Shown here piece by piece: positions 45,934 to 54,989 of a stretch of DNA of 64,000 bases. The position numbers and the translations under genes were made by a program. Below the pieces are notes generated by a model. It saw nothing but the letters and a program-made list of their open reading frames with translations, did not search any database and had not been told where the DNA came from. The number at the start of each line of letters is the position of its first letter. Position 1 is the stretch's first letter. The DNA comes from Bacillus ndiopicus (GTDB lineage Bacteria; Bacillota; Bacilli; Bacillales_A; Planococcaceae): assembly GCF_000612805.1 (NCBI RefSeq), contig NZ_HG964404.1:618174-682173 (forward strand), written 5' to 3'.

Positions 45934-46369
45934 TCTCATTGACAGTATACGTTGATGCTATTAATTCAATATAGCTATCGTATCCTTTAACAATATAATG
46001 TTTCAAATTCAACCTATTTCTAGGGTCGTACTTCTTTATATTTCTCTGTAAATATTCTGAATCTATCACTTCATAAAATCCTGAATCTGGATGATAGAGC
46101 TTTTCTTCATCATTCTCCAAGTGATTTTCAATAGGCAATTTCTCAGAAATACAAAAATTATTATAATTGGATTCATCGAAATTTAATGTTATACATTTAA
46201 CTTCAGCTACTATTGAAAAAATAATTTCTATGTTAACACATTTTTTATCTATGCTCTTTAATGGTATAGCACCAACCTCTATTCTCACGCCACCCGACTC
46301 TATATAAACCAACTCTAAATCAGTGGTAGATATTTTGAATATAAAATTTACTGGCTTTAAAGTGAACAT
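45905..46369 (-). CDS. Candidate immunity protein, copy B of a duplicated gene
   Basis: The 154-residue protein is nearly identical to that at 40074-40517 until YTVNE. It then runs on for ten residues (IIKTTFRHR) into the orphan toxin tail in another frame, so the original C-terminus has been replaced at a recombination junction. GGGAGG lies seven bases before ATG 46369. It follows the Rhs toxin tail at 46388, its likely partner. Confidence 0.65.
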   Translation of the reverse strand: MFTLKPVNFIFKISTTDLELVYIESGGVRIEVGAIPLKSIDKKCVNIEIIFSIVAEVKCITLNFDESNYNNFCISEKLPIENHLENDEEKLYHPDSGFYEVIDSEYLQRNIKKYDPRNRLNLKHYIVKGYDSYIELIASTYTVNEIIKTTFRHR

Positions 46370-46387
46370 ATTAAAACCTCCCAATTT

Positions 46388-47565
46388 CTAGCCTAGACAA
46401 TTTGTAACATTCTTAATAAGACCAGAACCATCTTTATTCTTTGTAATCGATATGGTTGTAGATGGAGGTCTATTTTTTATATCAGCAACGAGGTGACTAG
46501 GAACTTTATCATATGGAACAAAGATTGCGTAGTCTGGAAATTTACCTCCTTCAGCTCATGCAGCTAATCCTCTATTATTCAATGTTACTGATTTTCCTGT
46601 TAAAGGATCGGTTGTATACGAAATTAACAATTCATTAGGATTAATTTTACCAAGACTAATATCTTTGGCAACCTCAAGTATTGGTCTCTCAACAATTGAG
46701 TCAGCAGCTTGGGATCCAATTGTACTGAAATTAGGTGCTATCCTATTTTGACCAAAATGTAAGTCACTTGGAAACGAAGTTATTTCACCAAATTCAAAGG
46801 GGTTGAAACTACTTAAACCCAGTGGATCAACCGTAATATTTGAATTTCCCACATATCCATACAGCGTAGGATTCCACCCGCAAGTCCAATCGGATCAATT
46901 TGCGTATAATTCCCCTGCACTGGGTCATAGTATTGGAATCGATTATAATACAGCCCTATTTCGATATCCTCATATTGCCCCTGATAACGGAATGGGATAA
47001 AGTCTTTTTCACCGAATAAATCTTTCACTCGCCCATAAATATCAAGTGTTGCTGACCAAACCTTATTTCCTTGCTCATCATACGCTTCCAAAGGTGTGCC
47101 TAAATAGTCACTACTAATACTGTAACTACCTTCATCTGCAATTTTTGCAGAAGGAGTAAACGATTCTCCATCGTACACCCATGTGACAAGGCTTGTAGCT
47201 TGGTATTCAGTTAAGTCATACTCATGTAGGATTGTATGTCCATCCCACACGAATCTCGTTGTTTTCTCGTTAGAACTCTTTTCAATCCGTCTACCCAGTG
47301 AGTCATACTTGAAAGTAACTTCTGCTTTGTCTGGTCGAATGACTTTGGACATCATCCCATTGCCAAAGTATTCATACTGCCATGTATCCCCATTACTTTC
47401 AACTTTCTGAATCAGATTTCCTTCTTCATCATAGTCGAATTTTGCTTCTCTTGTTTCCAGTAATCGGCTACCAGCCCTATACACACGGTGGTTTTTTTCT
47501 TTTGTTTCATACAGATTCCCGACCTCATCCACTGTTTGGAGTAATTCAAAATTATCATTATACAT
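46388..47565 (-). pseudogene. Rhs core with toxin tail, 5'-truncated, frameshifted and with an in-frame stop
   Basis: Rhs repeats and core (YDEEGNLIQKVESNGDTWQY, YDSLGRRIEKSSNEKTTRFV, SSDYLGTPLEAYDEQGN, YTQIDPIGLAGG) run from 47565. A one-base loss near 46869-46873 shifts the frame. The tail then reads GNSNITVDPLGLSSFNPFEF, LLISYTTDPLTGKSVTLNNR, a TGA at 46556-46558, and on to PDYAIFVPYDKVPSHLVADI and TAG at 46388. The 5' end is lost just inside a hairpin at 47614. The tail family is not recognised. Confidence 0.8.
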
Positions 47566-47613
47566 GTAGAGTAGATTGTAATGGATTTTTCTATAAACAA
47601 AACCAAAGCAAAA

Positions 47614-47655
47614 AGGCGCAAGAAATCAGCATTTTAAAATGGATTTCTTGCGCCT
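47614..47655 (-). terminator. Long perfect hairpin at the edge of the Rhs remnant
   Basis: AGGCGCAAGAAATC pairs perfectly with GATTTCTTGCGCCT. The loop is itself a palindrome (CATTTTAAAATG). The stem is related to terminators at 10621 and 24475. It lies upstream of the truncated Rhs frame and probably ended a former gene. Confidence 0.7.
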
Positions 47656-47791
47656 ATTAAGATTTTGAATAGAGCAACTTAATAAACATCAATATATAAT
47701 TATTTTAATTTATTAAAAGAAGCTTTCGACTCCATGACATTGTCAAAAAGCTCTTTTAATATAAGCAATTTAATTTTTCTTAATTACCGCT

Positions 47792-48418
47792 TTATTTCCC
47801 TCTAAACCACTCCATTAAATCTTCCAGCTCTTCTGGTGTGACACCATGTCCATCCTCATATGTTTTAAATGTCACTTGTGCGCCGTATTCTTCAAAAAAT
47901 GCCGCACTCTCCTCACCCCACGCAAGCGGGTAGACATAGTCATACTCTCCGTGTCCAATAAACATTCGAACATCGACCAGTGGTAGCTTACGATATTCCT
48001 CTACAACAAACTGTGGTATGAAGCCGCTTAGTGCGACAGCCCCATGCAATAGATTACCCATTACTACTGTTAGTGCTTGTGCAAGTGCTGCCCCTTGATT
48101 AAAGCCCATTACATATAATTGATCCTTCTTCAATGAATACTCCACTACAGCCTCTTCAATAAAAAGCTTCGTAAATTGGACAACTTGATCAAAAACAGCT
48201 TGGTTTGGCTTACCTTCTTCTTCAAATGTATAAAAAGCGTAGCCTGGTGGATGTGCAATTGGACCGCGCAGGCTAAATATATGACAATCAAAAGGCAGTT
48301 CATTCACTAGTTGCAATAAGTCCTGTTCATTGCTGCCTAATCCGTGTAATAAAAAAATTGCAGGATTTTCACCTGCTTCTTTCGGTGCTTGGTGTGTAAA
48401 TATATAAGGTGATTTCAT
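47792..48418 (-). CDS. Carboxylesterase-like alpha/beta hydrolase, nucleophile replaced
   Basis: The 208-residue protein follows the phospholipase/carboxylesterase plan: LHGLGSNEQDLL, SLRGP, an elbow reading GFNQGAALAQAL, FIGHGEYDYVYP and YEDGHGV. The elbow Ser of GFSQG is Asn here (AAT codon), while Asp and His positions remain. It may be inactive or have another function. GGAGG precedes the ATG. It is 12 bases after the 186-residue gene, in one direction with the TPR gene. Confidence 0.8.
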   Translation of the reverse strand: MKSPYIFTHQAPKEAGENPAIFLLHGLGSNEQDLLQLVNELPFDCHIFSLRGPIAHPPGYAFYTFEEEGKPNQAVFDQVVQFTKLFIEEAVVEYSLKKDQLYVMGFNQGAALAQALTVVMGNLLHGAVALSGFIPQFVVEEYRKLPLVDVRMFIGHGEYDYVYPLAWGEESAAFFEEYGAQVTFKTYEDGHGVTPEELEDLMEWFRGK

Positions 48419-48430
48419 TACAGTTGCCTC

Positions 48431-48991
48431 CTATTCCATTAGTTCCATGCGATTAACAAATTGATCTGTATAATAAGCTACATAGCCTTCGATGACTCTT
48501 AATGTTTCCTCAAAATCACCATCTAACAGGACGTTCGCCTGTGGCTGTATCGTTAAATATGTTAAAAAATCAAAGCGCAATGAATGCTCTACAGATGCGT
48601 AGGCATAATCGTAAACAACCGCTTCCTCTGTAACGTTTAATGCCTTATATTGACTGTGGAACATCTTTGTATAGTCGTCCATTTTTTCCGATACAAATTG
48701 ACGAATGCGCATTTGCTGTGCAAGCGATTCGCTTTCAATATAGGAAACGGTCGGCACTTGTCCTTGTCCATATGTATCGCGTAAAATTTTTACCCATGCC
48801 GCTTTATTTTCTACATAGTACGTGATGTTTAACATTAATCGATCAAAAAAATCTTGCTCGTCTGTAGCTGATTCCTTTTTCGTGGCAATATTTTGCTGAA
48901 TGGTATTTTCAAATTGTGCAGCATCTGCTTTTTGTGTTAGCAAAAACATCAATTCTTCAATATAACTGTTTACTTCTTGCTGTGTACGCAC
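48431..48991 (-). CDS. Unknown soluble helical protein
   Basis: The 186-residue protein is helical and acidic, with no signal peptide. I do not recognise it. It starts at GTG 48991 with GGAG eight bases upstream. It lies between a TPR protein and the esterase-like gene, probably one operon. Confidence 0.6.
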   Translation of the reverse strand: MRTQQEVNSYIEELMFLLTQKADAAQFENTIQQNIATKKESATDEQDFFDRLMLNITYYVENKAAWVKILRDTYGQGQVPTVSYIESESLAQQMRIRQFVSEKMDDYTKMFHSQYKALNVTEEAVVYDYAYASVEHSLRFDFLTYLTIQPQANVLLDGDFEETLRVIEGYVAYYTDQFVNRMELME

Positions 48992-49010
48992 ATCTTACAC
49001 TCCCTTTATC

Positions 49011-49697
49011 CTAAAAAATATATTCTCTCATATTTTCAAGTGTATTTTCAATTGCACTTCTCAATGATTTTTGCTCAGCACGACAGCATGCTAATGCCTC
49101 TTCTAGTGCAATCAATGCTTGCTCTAAAAATGCTTCTTGCTGCAAGCTTTTGTACAGCTCTGTTAAAATTAATGCACGATTCCAATGCCATCGTGCATTT
49201 TTATCATCTAATTCGATTGCTCGCTCTAAATATCCTAATATTTCAAATGGTATATGATCTAAACGCTGCATCGTTTGTGCCGCTAACCCATAGTATACAG
49301 CTTTATTCGGATTATATTTTACAGCTTGTAAAAAGCAATGCACACTTTCATCATAATGATGTGCAAATAAAAAAAGCTGTGCTTGTGTAAAAAATGACTG
49401 TGCCCGTTCTACACTTGATCCATTACGTGCTCGTTCTTCAAGCTGACGAGTACTTACTGCAAACTGCTCTTCCTCTTTAATTTCACGAATTGCAAAAACC
49501 TCGTCCTGCTCAGCATATGTTTCATCTACCCTCTCGGTAGTCTGTTCTTGTCGTTCTGTATAACAAGGAATATTCCCCAATTGATAGCGTTCATACAATG
49601 CGATAACTTGCTGTGCGAATGGAGAATCTGGCTCAGATTGCGCCCTTTGAAAACATGCGTGTATTTGTCCACTATAAAATAATTGCTCAAGCTTCAA
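49011..49697 (-). CDS. TPR-repeat protein
   Basis: The 228-residue protein has TPR-like helices (FTQAQLFLFAHHYDESVHCF, AVYYGLAAQTMQRLDHIP, YLERAIELDDKNARWHWNRA). The start is TTG 49697 with GGGAG nine bases upstream. First gene of a three-gene leftward operon. Probable protein-protein adaptor. Confidence 0.7.
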   Translation of the reverse strand: MKLEQLFYSGQIHACFQRAQSEPDSPFAQQVIALYERYQLGNIPCYTERQEQTTERVDETYAEQDEVFAIREIKEEEQFAVSTRQLEERARNGSSVERAQSFFTQAQLFLFAHHYDESVHCFLQAVKYNPNKAVYYGLAAQTMQRLDHIPFEILGYLERAIELDDKNARWHWNRALILTELYKSLQQEAFLEQALIALEEALACCRAEQKSLRSAIENTLENMREYIF

Positions 49698-49835
49698 TAC
49701 ATTTCACTCCCTATCCTTTTAGTATACATGATTACGATTAAAACTTTTTAATAAAATTTAAATTCCTACTTGACTAATATGTTTTATAAGAATAGAATAC
49801 ACTATACAAACTATTTAACTAGGAGGATATGATTA

Positions 49836-51227
49836 ATGGATTACATTGTATTACTAAATATTGCGGCACTCGTTGTCTTAATCGGTATTTTATATGTATT
49901 AAACAAAAAGCATGTTAAATTTTCAACACGTGTCTTTATTGCATTAGGCTTAGGTATTTTACTTGGAGCGGCCTTACATTTTATTTACGGCTCTGGTGCT
50001 GAAGCAGTGACAAACACTGTTCCTTGGTACAATATTATTGGCACAGGCTACGTAAAATTATTGCAAATGATTGCAATGCCACTTGTCTTTATTTCAATTT
50101 TAGTAGCATTTACAAAAATAAAGGTTGGTAAAAACTTCGGAAAAATGGCCGCGCTGATTTTGGCTATTTTAATCGGAACAACAGCAATCTCGGCAGCAAT
50201 CGGCATTACGACAACTGCTATTTTCGATTTAGATGCAACACAAATTTTACAAGGTGATGCTGAGGTTGCACGTGGTGAAGCATTAGTCGAACGTTCTGAG
50301 TCATTAGCTGCGGCATCGTTACCACAGCAAATTGTTGAATTATTCCCAGCGAACCCGTTCGCTGATTTAACAGGCGCTCGTTCAACTTCAACGATTGCTG
50401 TTGTTATTTTCTCAGCATTTTTAGGCTTTGCATATTTATCTGTAGCACGTAAAGAGCAAGAAACTGCAGCAACAATAAAAAAAGGCATCGATGCTATTTA
50501 TGCACTTATTATGGGTGTTGTACGTATTGTACTTCGCTTAACACCATACGGTATTTTAGCTATTATGGCACGCACTGTTGCTACGAGTGATTATGGGGCA
50601 ATTTACAATTTAGGAAAATTCGTTATCGCATCATATGTAGCATTATTTATTGTGTTTATCGTCCATTTACTAATTATTACGTTTACTGGTTTAAATCCAG
50701 TCACATATGTGAAAAAAGCAGCTGAAACTTTATTATTCGCATTTACTTCACGTACAAGTGCAGGCGCTTTACCGTTAAATATTCAAACACAAACAACTCG
50801 CTTAGGTGTACCAGAAGGAATTGCTAACTTCTCTGCTTCTTTCGGATTGTCTATCGGACAAAACGGTTGTGCTGGAGTATATCCTGCGATGCTTGCTATT
50901 ATGATTGCACCAACTGTAGGTATTAATCCACTAAGCCCTAGCTTTATTGCAACGGTGATTATCGTTGTCGCAATTAGCTCATTCGGTGTAGCTGGTGTTG
51001 GTGGCGGTGCTACATTCGCCGCTATTCTAGTACTTTCTGCCCTAGATTTACCAATTGCCCTTGCAGGTGTTTTAATTTCTGTTGAACCTTTAATTGATAT
51101 GGGGCGTACAGCATTAAACGTAAGTGGCTCTATGACAGCGGGGGTAGCTACTGCTCGTGTAACGGGAGAACTAGATAAGCAAGTTTATGATACACCTTCA
51201 GCTTCAAAACAATTAATCGACGCTTAA
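49836..51227 (+). CDS. Na+/dicarboxylate symporter family transporter, TcyP-like
   Basis: The 463-residue protein has eight or more membrane helices and DAACS-family motifs (KLLQMIAMPLVFISILVAF, SRTSAGALPLNIQ, ASFGLSIGQNGCAGVYPAM). The closest match I know is the L-cystine transporter TcyP of Bacillus. AGGAGG precedes the ATG. Single gene with its own terminator. Confidence 0.85.
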   Translation: MDYIVLLNIAALVVLIGILYVLNKKHVKFSTRVFIALGLGILLGAALHFIYGSGAEAVTNTVPWYNIIGTGYVKLLQMIAMPLVFISILVAFTKIKVGKNFGKMAALILAILIGTTAISAAIGITTTAIFDLDATQILQGDAEVARGEALVERSESLAAASLPQQIVELFPANPFADLTGARSTSTIAVVIFSAFLGFAYLSVARKEQETAATIKKGIDAIYALIMGVVRIVLRLTPYGILAIMARTVATSDYGAIYNLGKFVIASYVALFIVFIVHLLIITFTGLNPVTYVKKAAETLLFAFTSRTSAGALPLNIQTQTTRLGVPEGIANFSASFGLSIGQNGCAGVYPAMLAIMIAPTVGINPLSPSFIATVIIVVAISSFGVAGVGGGATFAAILVLSALDLPIALAGVLISVEPLIDMGRTALNVSGSMTAGVATARVTGELDKQVYDTPSASKQLIDA

Positions 51228-51235
51228 TTCATATT

Positions 51236-51284
51236 GAGGTTGTCTGAAAAGCAAGCTAGTTCAATGCTTTCAGGCAACCTTTTG
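51236..51284 (+). terminator. Rho-independent terminator of the tcyP-like gene
   Basis: AGGTTGTCTGAAAAGC pairs with GCTTTCAGGCAACCT with one bulge and one wobble, followed by TTTT. Confidence 0.8.
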
Positions 51285-51299
51285 CTGTTTGTGAGGTGA

Positions 51300-51484
51300 G
51301 AGTCTTACTTCCTGTTCAGACGGGATAAAGTGAACCTTCAATCAGTGGGGGTTTTCCTCATCCCCCACTGATTGGTAGTTTCACCAATCGGGTTTTTATA
51401 GGCTGTTTGCTCCCTACTTAAACATCACGATCTTATCTGATGTTTTGAAGTAGGGGTCTTACAGCCTGTTAATACAGGATAAAC
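51300..51484 (+). repeat. Structured intergenic repeat, copy 1
   Basis: It contains two hairpins. ATCAGTGGGGG pairs with CCCCCACTGAT (51341-51372). CCCTACTTAAACATCA (51413-51428) pairs with TGATGTTTTGAAGTAGGG (51438-51455) and is flanked by GGCTGT and ACAGCC. The right part (51380-51484) recurs at 54109-54231. A partial related unit (GTCTTAC, CCTGTT, GGGATAAAGTGAA) is seen at 51311-51334. No coding potential. Confidence 0.7.
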
Positions 51485-51583
51485 GTGTGACTCTTATACC
51501 AAATAAAGATAAAGATGTTGCATAAAAAAATGGAAGCGATACAATAGTGGTAAAGATTAGTAAATGGAGCGAGGTGAGCAAGG

Positions 51584-52186
51584 ATGTTTGAGACAATCAC
51601 AGCTGAAAAAAGTCTATTGTTCCTAGAAAATGATAGATTAGTAAATGAGTTCAAAGCTTTGGCAAGTAAATTACCACAGTATCACACAGTTCCACAACTA
51701 GGATTGATTAGCCCTGATGATGTTTGGATTACTGCTTTTAATATTTGGCTGCTCTTTCAACCAGATGAATATCTCATTTTAGAATCAGCGGAAAAAACAC
51801 TCTATTATTCAAGCAATTTTATTATTTTAAACGAATTAAAAAATGATCACTATTTTAAATTCATTAAAACACATCCTGATATAGCTGACGAATTATTATT
51901 CATTACAGCGCTCTATCTTGCACAAGCATTAAACCAATGGCTAGAGGAAGCTTTAATAGCGGAAAGCCGAGAAGATATTATTATTCGTAATAGACGTCTC
52001 TCTTATTTCGAGGCCCATACAAATAGCGAAGAAGATGTGCGTAAATTTGTTGAAGATCAGGCCGCAATCGTAAAAATCATCATGCCTATTATTACGAAAG
52101 AAAATACGTTAGAATGTTTAATTAAAAATAGCTATGATGAAGCCTCAGCTCACTTCTATAAAAAAAATATTGTTGTGGAAAATTAG
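51584..52186 (+). CDS. Unknown soluble protein
   Basis: The 200-residue acidic, helix-rich protein has no signal peptide. GAGG lies upstream of ATG 51584. I do not recognise the family. A terminator follows 13 bases after the stop, so it is a single-gene unit. Confidence 0.6.
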   Translation: MFETITAEKSLLFLENDRLVNEFKALASKLPQYHTVPQLGLISPDDVWITAFNIWLLFQPDEYLILESAEKTLYYSSNFIILNELKNDHYFKFIKTHPDIADELLFITALYLAQALNQWLEEALIAESREDIIIRNRRLSYFEAHTNSEEDVRKFVEDQAAIVKIIMPIITKENTLECLIKNSYDEASAHFYKKNIVVEN

Positions 52187-52199
52187 AATATACGAATCG

Positions 52200-52237
52200 A
52201 ACTACATGGAATCAATTGTGATATTATGTAGTTTTTT
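52200..52237 (+). terminator. Rho-independent terminator
   Basis: AACTACAT pairs with ATGTAGTT, followed by six T. Confidence 0.7.
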
Positions 52238-52404
52238 AACTTGATTCAGCAGATGTTTGTACAGCCACTCAATCAAGTTAAACGGGGATACTTTCCATAT
52301 AAAAAAAATTACTAGTCAGATGGAAATTTTTTAATTACACTTAATTATAAAGAAAGCTTCTATGTTTCACCTACCGTTAACTCAGGATAAAGAGGAGGCT
52401 ATAT

Positions 52405-53316
52405 ATGACAAACATACAAATTGAGCAAGTGACAGATCAGCATGTTGTAAATTCTTTAGAAAAAAATCTAGCTATTATCCGTTTTAATTTAAATCATGAT
52501 ATTGAATATGTAAATGACCAATTCGCCAATATGCTTGGTTATAAAGCAACTGAATTAATCGGAGTAAATCATAGTAAATTATGCTTCCCTGAATTTTCGC
52601 AAAGTCCGGCATATAAAGATTTTTGGAGAAAGATTGAGCAAGGTATCTCCTATAAAAATAACGTAGCGCGAAAACACGCTTCTGGTGAGGAAGTTTGGTT
52701 AGAAGTAATATATATGCCTATTTTCTCTGAAAATAATCGACGAGTTATTGGTGTTAGTAAAATCGCCTTAAATATCACTGAGAGAACAAAGGTTATCAAT
52801 TCTTTAGCAAATCAACTAAAAGTTATGTCTGAAGCGTTAAATGAAAAATCCCAAATTGGTCGCAATGATAGTATCACTCTTCTCCATAATATAGTGCATA
52901 TTGAGGAAGAATCAACAATCAATCAACAAAATTTGCAATCTCTACAGCAAGAAGCGGAATCAATAACAAATGTCGTAAAAACAATCCGTGATATTGCAGC
53001 GCAAACAAATTTGCTAGCATTAAATGCTGCAATTGAAGCCGCGCGTGCTGGTGAGCATGGTAAGGGCTTCAATGTTGTTGCACAGGAAGTACGCAATCTC
53101 TCAACAAAAGTTTCACAATCAATCAGTGAAGTAAAAGATAATGTCGATCGCATTATTGATAAAATACATTCCGTAACAACTAGCATTGATGCTATAACGA
53201 AAAGTGTTCAAGGAAGCACGGAGCAAATCGAAAAAACGGTGGATCATTTTCAATTTATCGCTCAAACTGCTGAAACATTAGAGAAAAACACAAGCGAGTT
53301 TATTAAAAAAATTTAA
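52405..53316 (+). CDS. Cytoplasmic PAS-domain chemoreceptor (methyl-accepting type)
   Basis: The 303-residue protein has an N-terminal PAS domain (about 20-135; [35 protein letters not shown]). A short MCP signalling coiled coil (about 150-300) carries the conserved tip [20 protein letters not shown]. No membrane helix, so it senses an internal signal and should work with CheW/CheA. The signalling helices are shorter than in classical receptors. Confidence 0.88.
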   Translation: MTNIQIEQVTDQHVVNSLEKNLAIIRFNLNHDIEYVNDQFANMLGYKATELIGVNHSKLCFPEFSQSPAYKDFWRKIEQGISYKNNVARKHASGEEVWLEVIYMPIFSENNRRVIGVSKIALNITERTKVINSLANQLKVMSEALNEKSQIGRNDSITLLHNIVHIEEESTINQQNLQSLQQEAESITNVVKTIRDIAAQTNLLALNAAIEAARAGEHGKGFNVVAQEVRNLSTKVSQSISEVKDNVDRIIDKIHSVTTSIDAITKSVQGSTEQIEKTVDHFQFIAQTAETLEKNTSEFIKKI

Positions 53317-53346
53317 AATAGCTACAACCCCAAAGAAAGGAGTTGC

Positions 53347-54102
53347 ATGTCAATGGCTCAATTATACATCAACAACGAGCACTTTTTAGCAGGCATAACG
53401 ATTAAAGGCGATGGCGAAGAATACAATAATATGGCATTTTACACATCTGAAAACCCACAGGCTGTTCTAAAAAATCGCCAGCAGCTAGCAAGCGAAATTG
53501 GCTATTCCTTGCAGGATTTTGTTTGTCCAGAGCAAACACATAGTGCAAACTTCCAAAAAATCACTAAACAGCATAAAGGAAATGGCGCAGAAAATCAGAC
53601 CTCTGCCTTTCCTCAAACGGATGCTCTTTATACGTATGAGCAAGGAATCGTGCTATCAATCTTTACAGCAGATTGTGTACCTATCATTATAACAAATGCT
53701 GTGACTGGCCTTTGCGCTGTTATTCATAGCGGTTGGCAAGGAACGGTGAAAGAAATCACCTCCAAACTACTACAGCAATTAATAAAAGAAGGAAATCACC
53801 CTGCTGATTTGCAAATACAAATTGGTATGGCATTAAGCCAACAGCGCTTTGAAGTTGACACGGATGTCTATAAGCACTTTCAAGCACTCGGCTACGCTGA
53901 CGATTTTATGTATTTTCATGAGCCAACGCAAAAATATCATATTGATAACCAATTAACTGTGCAAAGACAATGTCTGTTAGCTGAGGTTCCACTCGAAAAC
54001 ATACAAATCGACCGAACTTGTACATATGATACTGCTCATGGCTTTTCTTACCGCCAGCAAAAAACTTGTGGTAGACATATGATTTTCGTTGTACGTAAAT
54101 AA
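53347..54102 (+). CDS. PgeF/YlmD-family purine nucleoside phosphorylase-like protein
   Basis: The protein has about 250 residues and family motifs PEQTHSANF, FTADCVPIII, AVIHSGWQGTVKEI and CTYDTAHGFSYRQQ, with zinc/catalytic His and Cys. Members (LACC1/YfiH type) act on adenosine and inosine. AAAGGAG suits ATG 53347 (four bases) or 53353 (ten bases); I cannot decide. It follows the chemoreceptor by 30 bases. Confidence 0.85.
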   Translation: MSMAQLYINNEHFLAGITIKGDGEEYNNMAFYTSENPQAVLKNRQQLASEIGYSLQDFVCPEQTHSANFQKITKQHKGNGAENQTSAFPQTDALYTYEQGIVLSIFTADCVPIIITNAVTGLCAVIHSGWQGTVKEITSKLLQQLIKEGNHPADLQIQIGMALSQQRFEVDTDVYKHFQALGYADDFMYFHEPTQKYHIDNQLTVQRQCLLAEVPLENIQIDRTCTYDTAHGFSYRQQKTCGRHMIFVVRK

Positions 54103-54108
54103 AGTGAA

Positions 54109-54231
54109 ACTACCAATCAGGTTTTTACAGGCTGTTTGATTCCTCACTTACACATCTCAATTTTATTTGAAGTTTTGATATGGGGGCCTGTACTCGTCAC
54201 AAAAGTACAGCCTGTTAATACGGGATAAAAT
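54109..54231 (+). repeat. Structured intergenic repeat, copy 2
   Basis: It matches 51380-51484: GGTTTTTACAGGCTGTTTG, then CTCACTTACACATC and its weaker partner, and finally ACAGCCTGTTAATACGGGAT. It carries an extra 20 or so bases near 54186-54206 with a small stem (GTAC). Confidence 0.65.
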
Positions 54232-54232
54232 T

Positions 54233-54276
54233 AAACGCATGAAATCGAGCTATCGCTTCGATTTCATGCGTTTTTT
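54233..54276 (+). terminator. Rho-independent terminator
   Basis: AAACGCATGAAATCGA pairs with its right arm around a nine-base loop and is followed by a T-run. It resembles the trpEG terminator stem (ACGCATGAAA). Confidence 0.85.
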
Positions 54277-54356
54277 GATTTCTAAAAGCACTTTTCAGAT
54301 GACATACCCAAATACAACATACTGACATACGATACACAGTATAAGGAGTTGATGAT

Positions 54357-54695
54357 ATGAGCTTATTAATTGATTCTTTCACAGTTGAATTGCGCCGTGG
54401 CACGTTGACATTAGCTGTCTTAAGCCAACTAGACAGACCTCAATATGGATACTCACTTGTAGAACGGCTGGAGCAAGCGGGTGTTAGCATTGAACAAAAT
54501 ACACTATATCCTTTGCTAAGACGTTTAAAAAAACAAGAACTTGTCACAAGCAGCTGGGATACAAGTAAAAGCAGACCGCGTAAATATTACGTAATTAGTA
54601 ACTATGGCAATGAGATTTTTGAACAATTAAAGAAAGAATGGCTAACGTTAGCCACCGAATTATATACTTTGCTAAGTGGAGATAATCAAGAATGA
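54357..54695 (+). CDS. PadR-family transcriptional regulator
   Basis: The 112-residue protein has the PadR winged helix (ELRRGTLTLAVLSQLDRPQY, GYSLVERLEQAG, NTLYPLLRRLKKQELV, RPRKYYVIS). GGAG is eight bases before the ATG. PadR regulators are often co-transcribed with a membrane partner; here the following gene appears damaged. Confidence 0.92.
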   Translation: MSLLIDSFTVELRRGTLTLAVLSQLDRPQYGYSLVERLEQAGVSIEQNTLYPLLRRLKKQELVTSSWDTSKSRPRKYYVISNYGNEIFEQLKKEWLTLATELYTLLSGDNQE

Positions 54696-54989
54696 AGTTA
54701 ATTGAAGCTTATACTTTTATACAAACTAAAGCAACGTGTTTGGAAAATGAATATTGCCATAGCAAATTTAGTTATTAAATTCATCAGCACTCTAATAAGC
54801 GTTATTATTATCAGCAATTCAAATTTAATAAATGCCGAACTCGCTCCTTATTTATCAAGCTTGATGAATATTGCTCCAATGAAGATTGAGCAAGGCGTAC
54901 ACACTATTATTATTTTGACAATACTCACAATTATCATTACAACTTGTATTGATATTTACAAAGGGTTTCGCAAGGCGAAAGCTGACTAA
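54692..54989 (+). pseudogene. Probable decayed membrane partner of PadR
   Basis: An ATG at 54692 overlaps the PadR stop and begins MKLIEAY, the usual start of PadR-linked HAAS proteins, but stops after 27 residues. A second frame from 54702 or ATG 54747 encodes two membrane helices (IANLVIKFISTLISVIIIS, HTIIILTILTIIITTCIDIY). A deletion plus frameshift would explain both. A short expressed membrane protein from 54747 cannot be excluded. Confidence 0.5.

Noticed and set aside
34355..47565. Transposon or integrative element carrying the toxin genes
   Set aside because: No transposase, integrase, terminal repeats or attachment duplication could be found at the borders within the window.
50048..50488. 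Minus-strand frame inside the tcyP-like gene
   Set aside because: Shadow of an intact transporter gene with no start signals.
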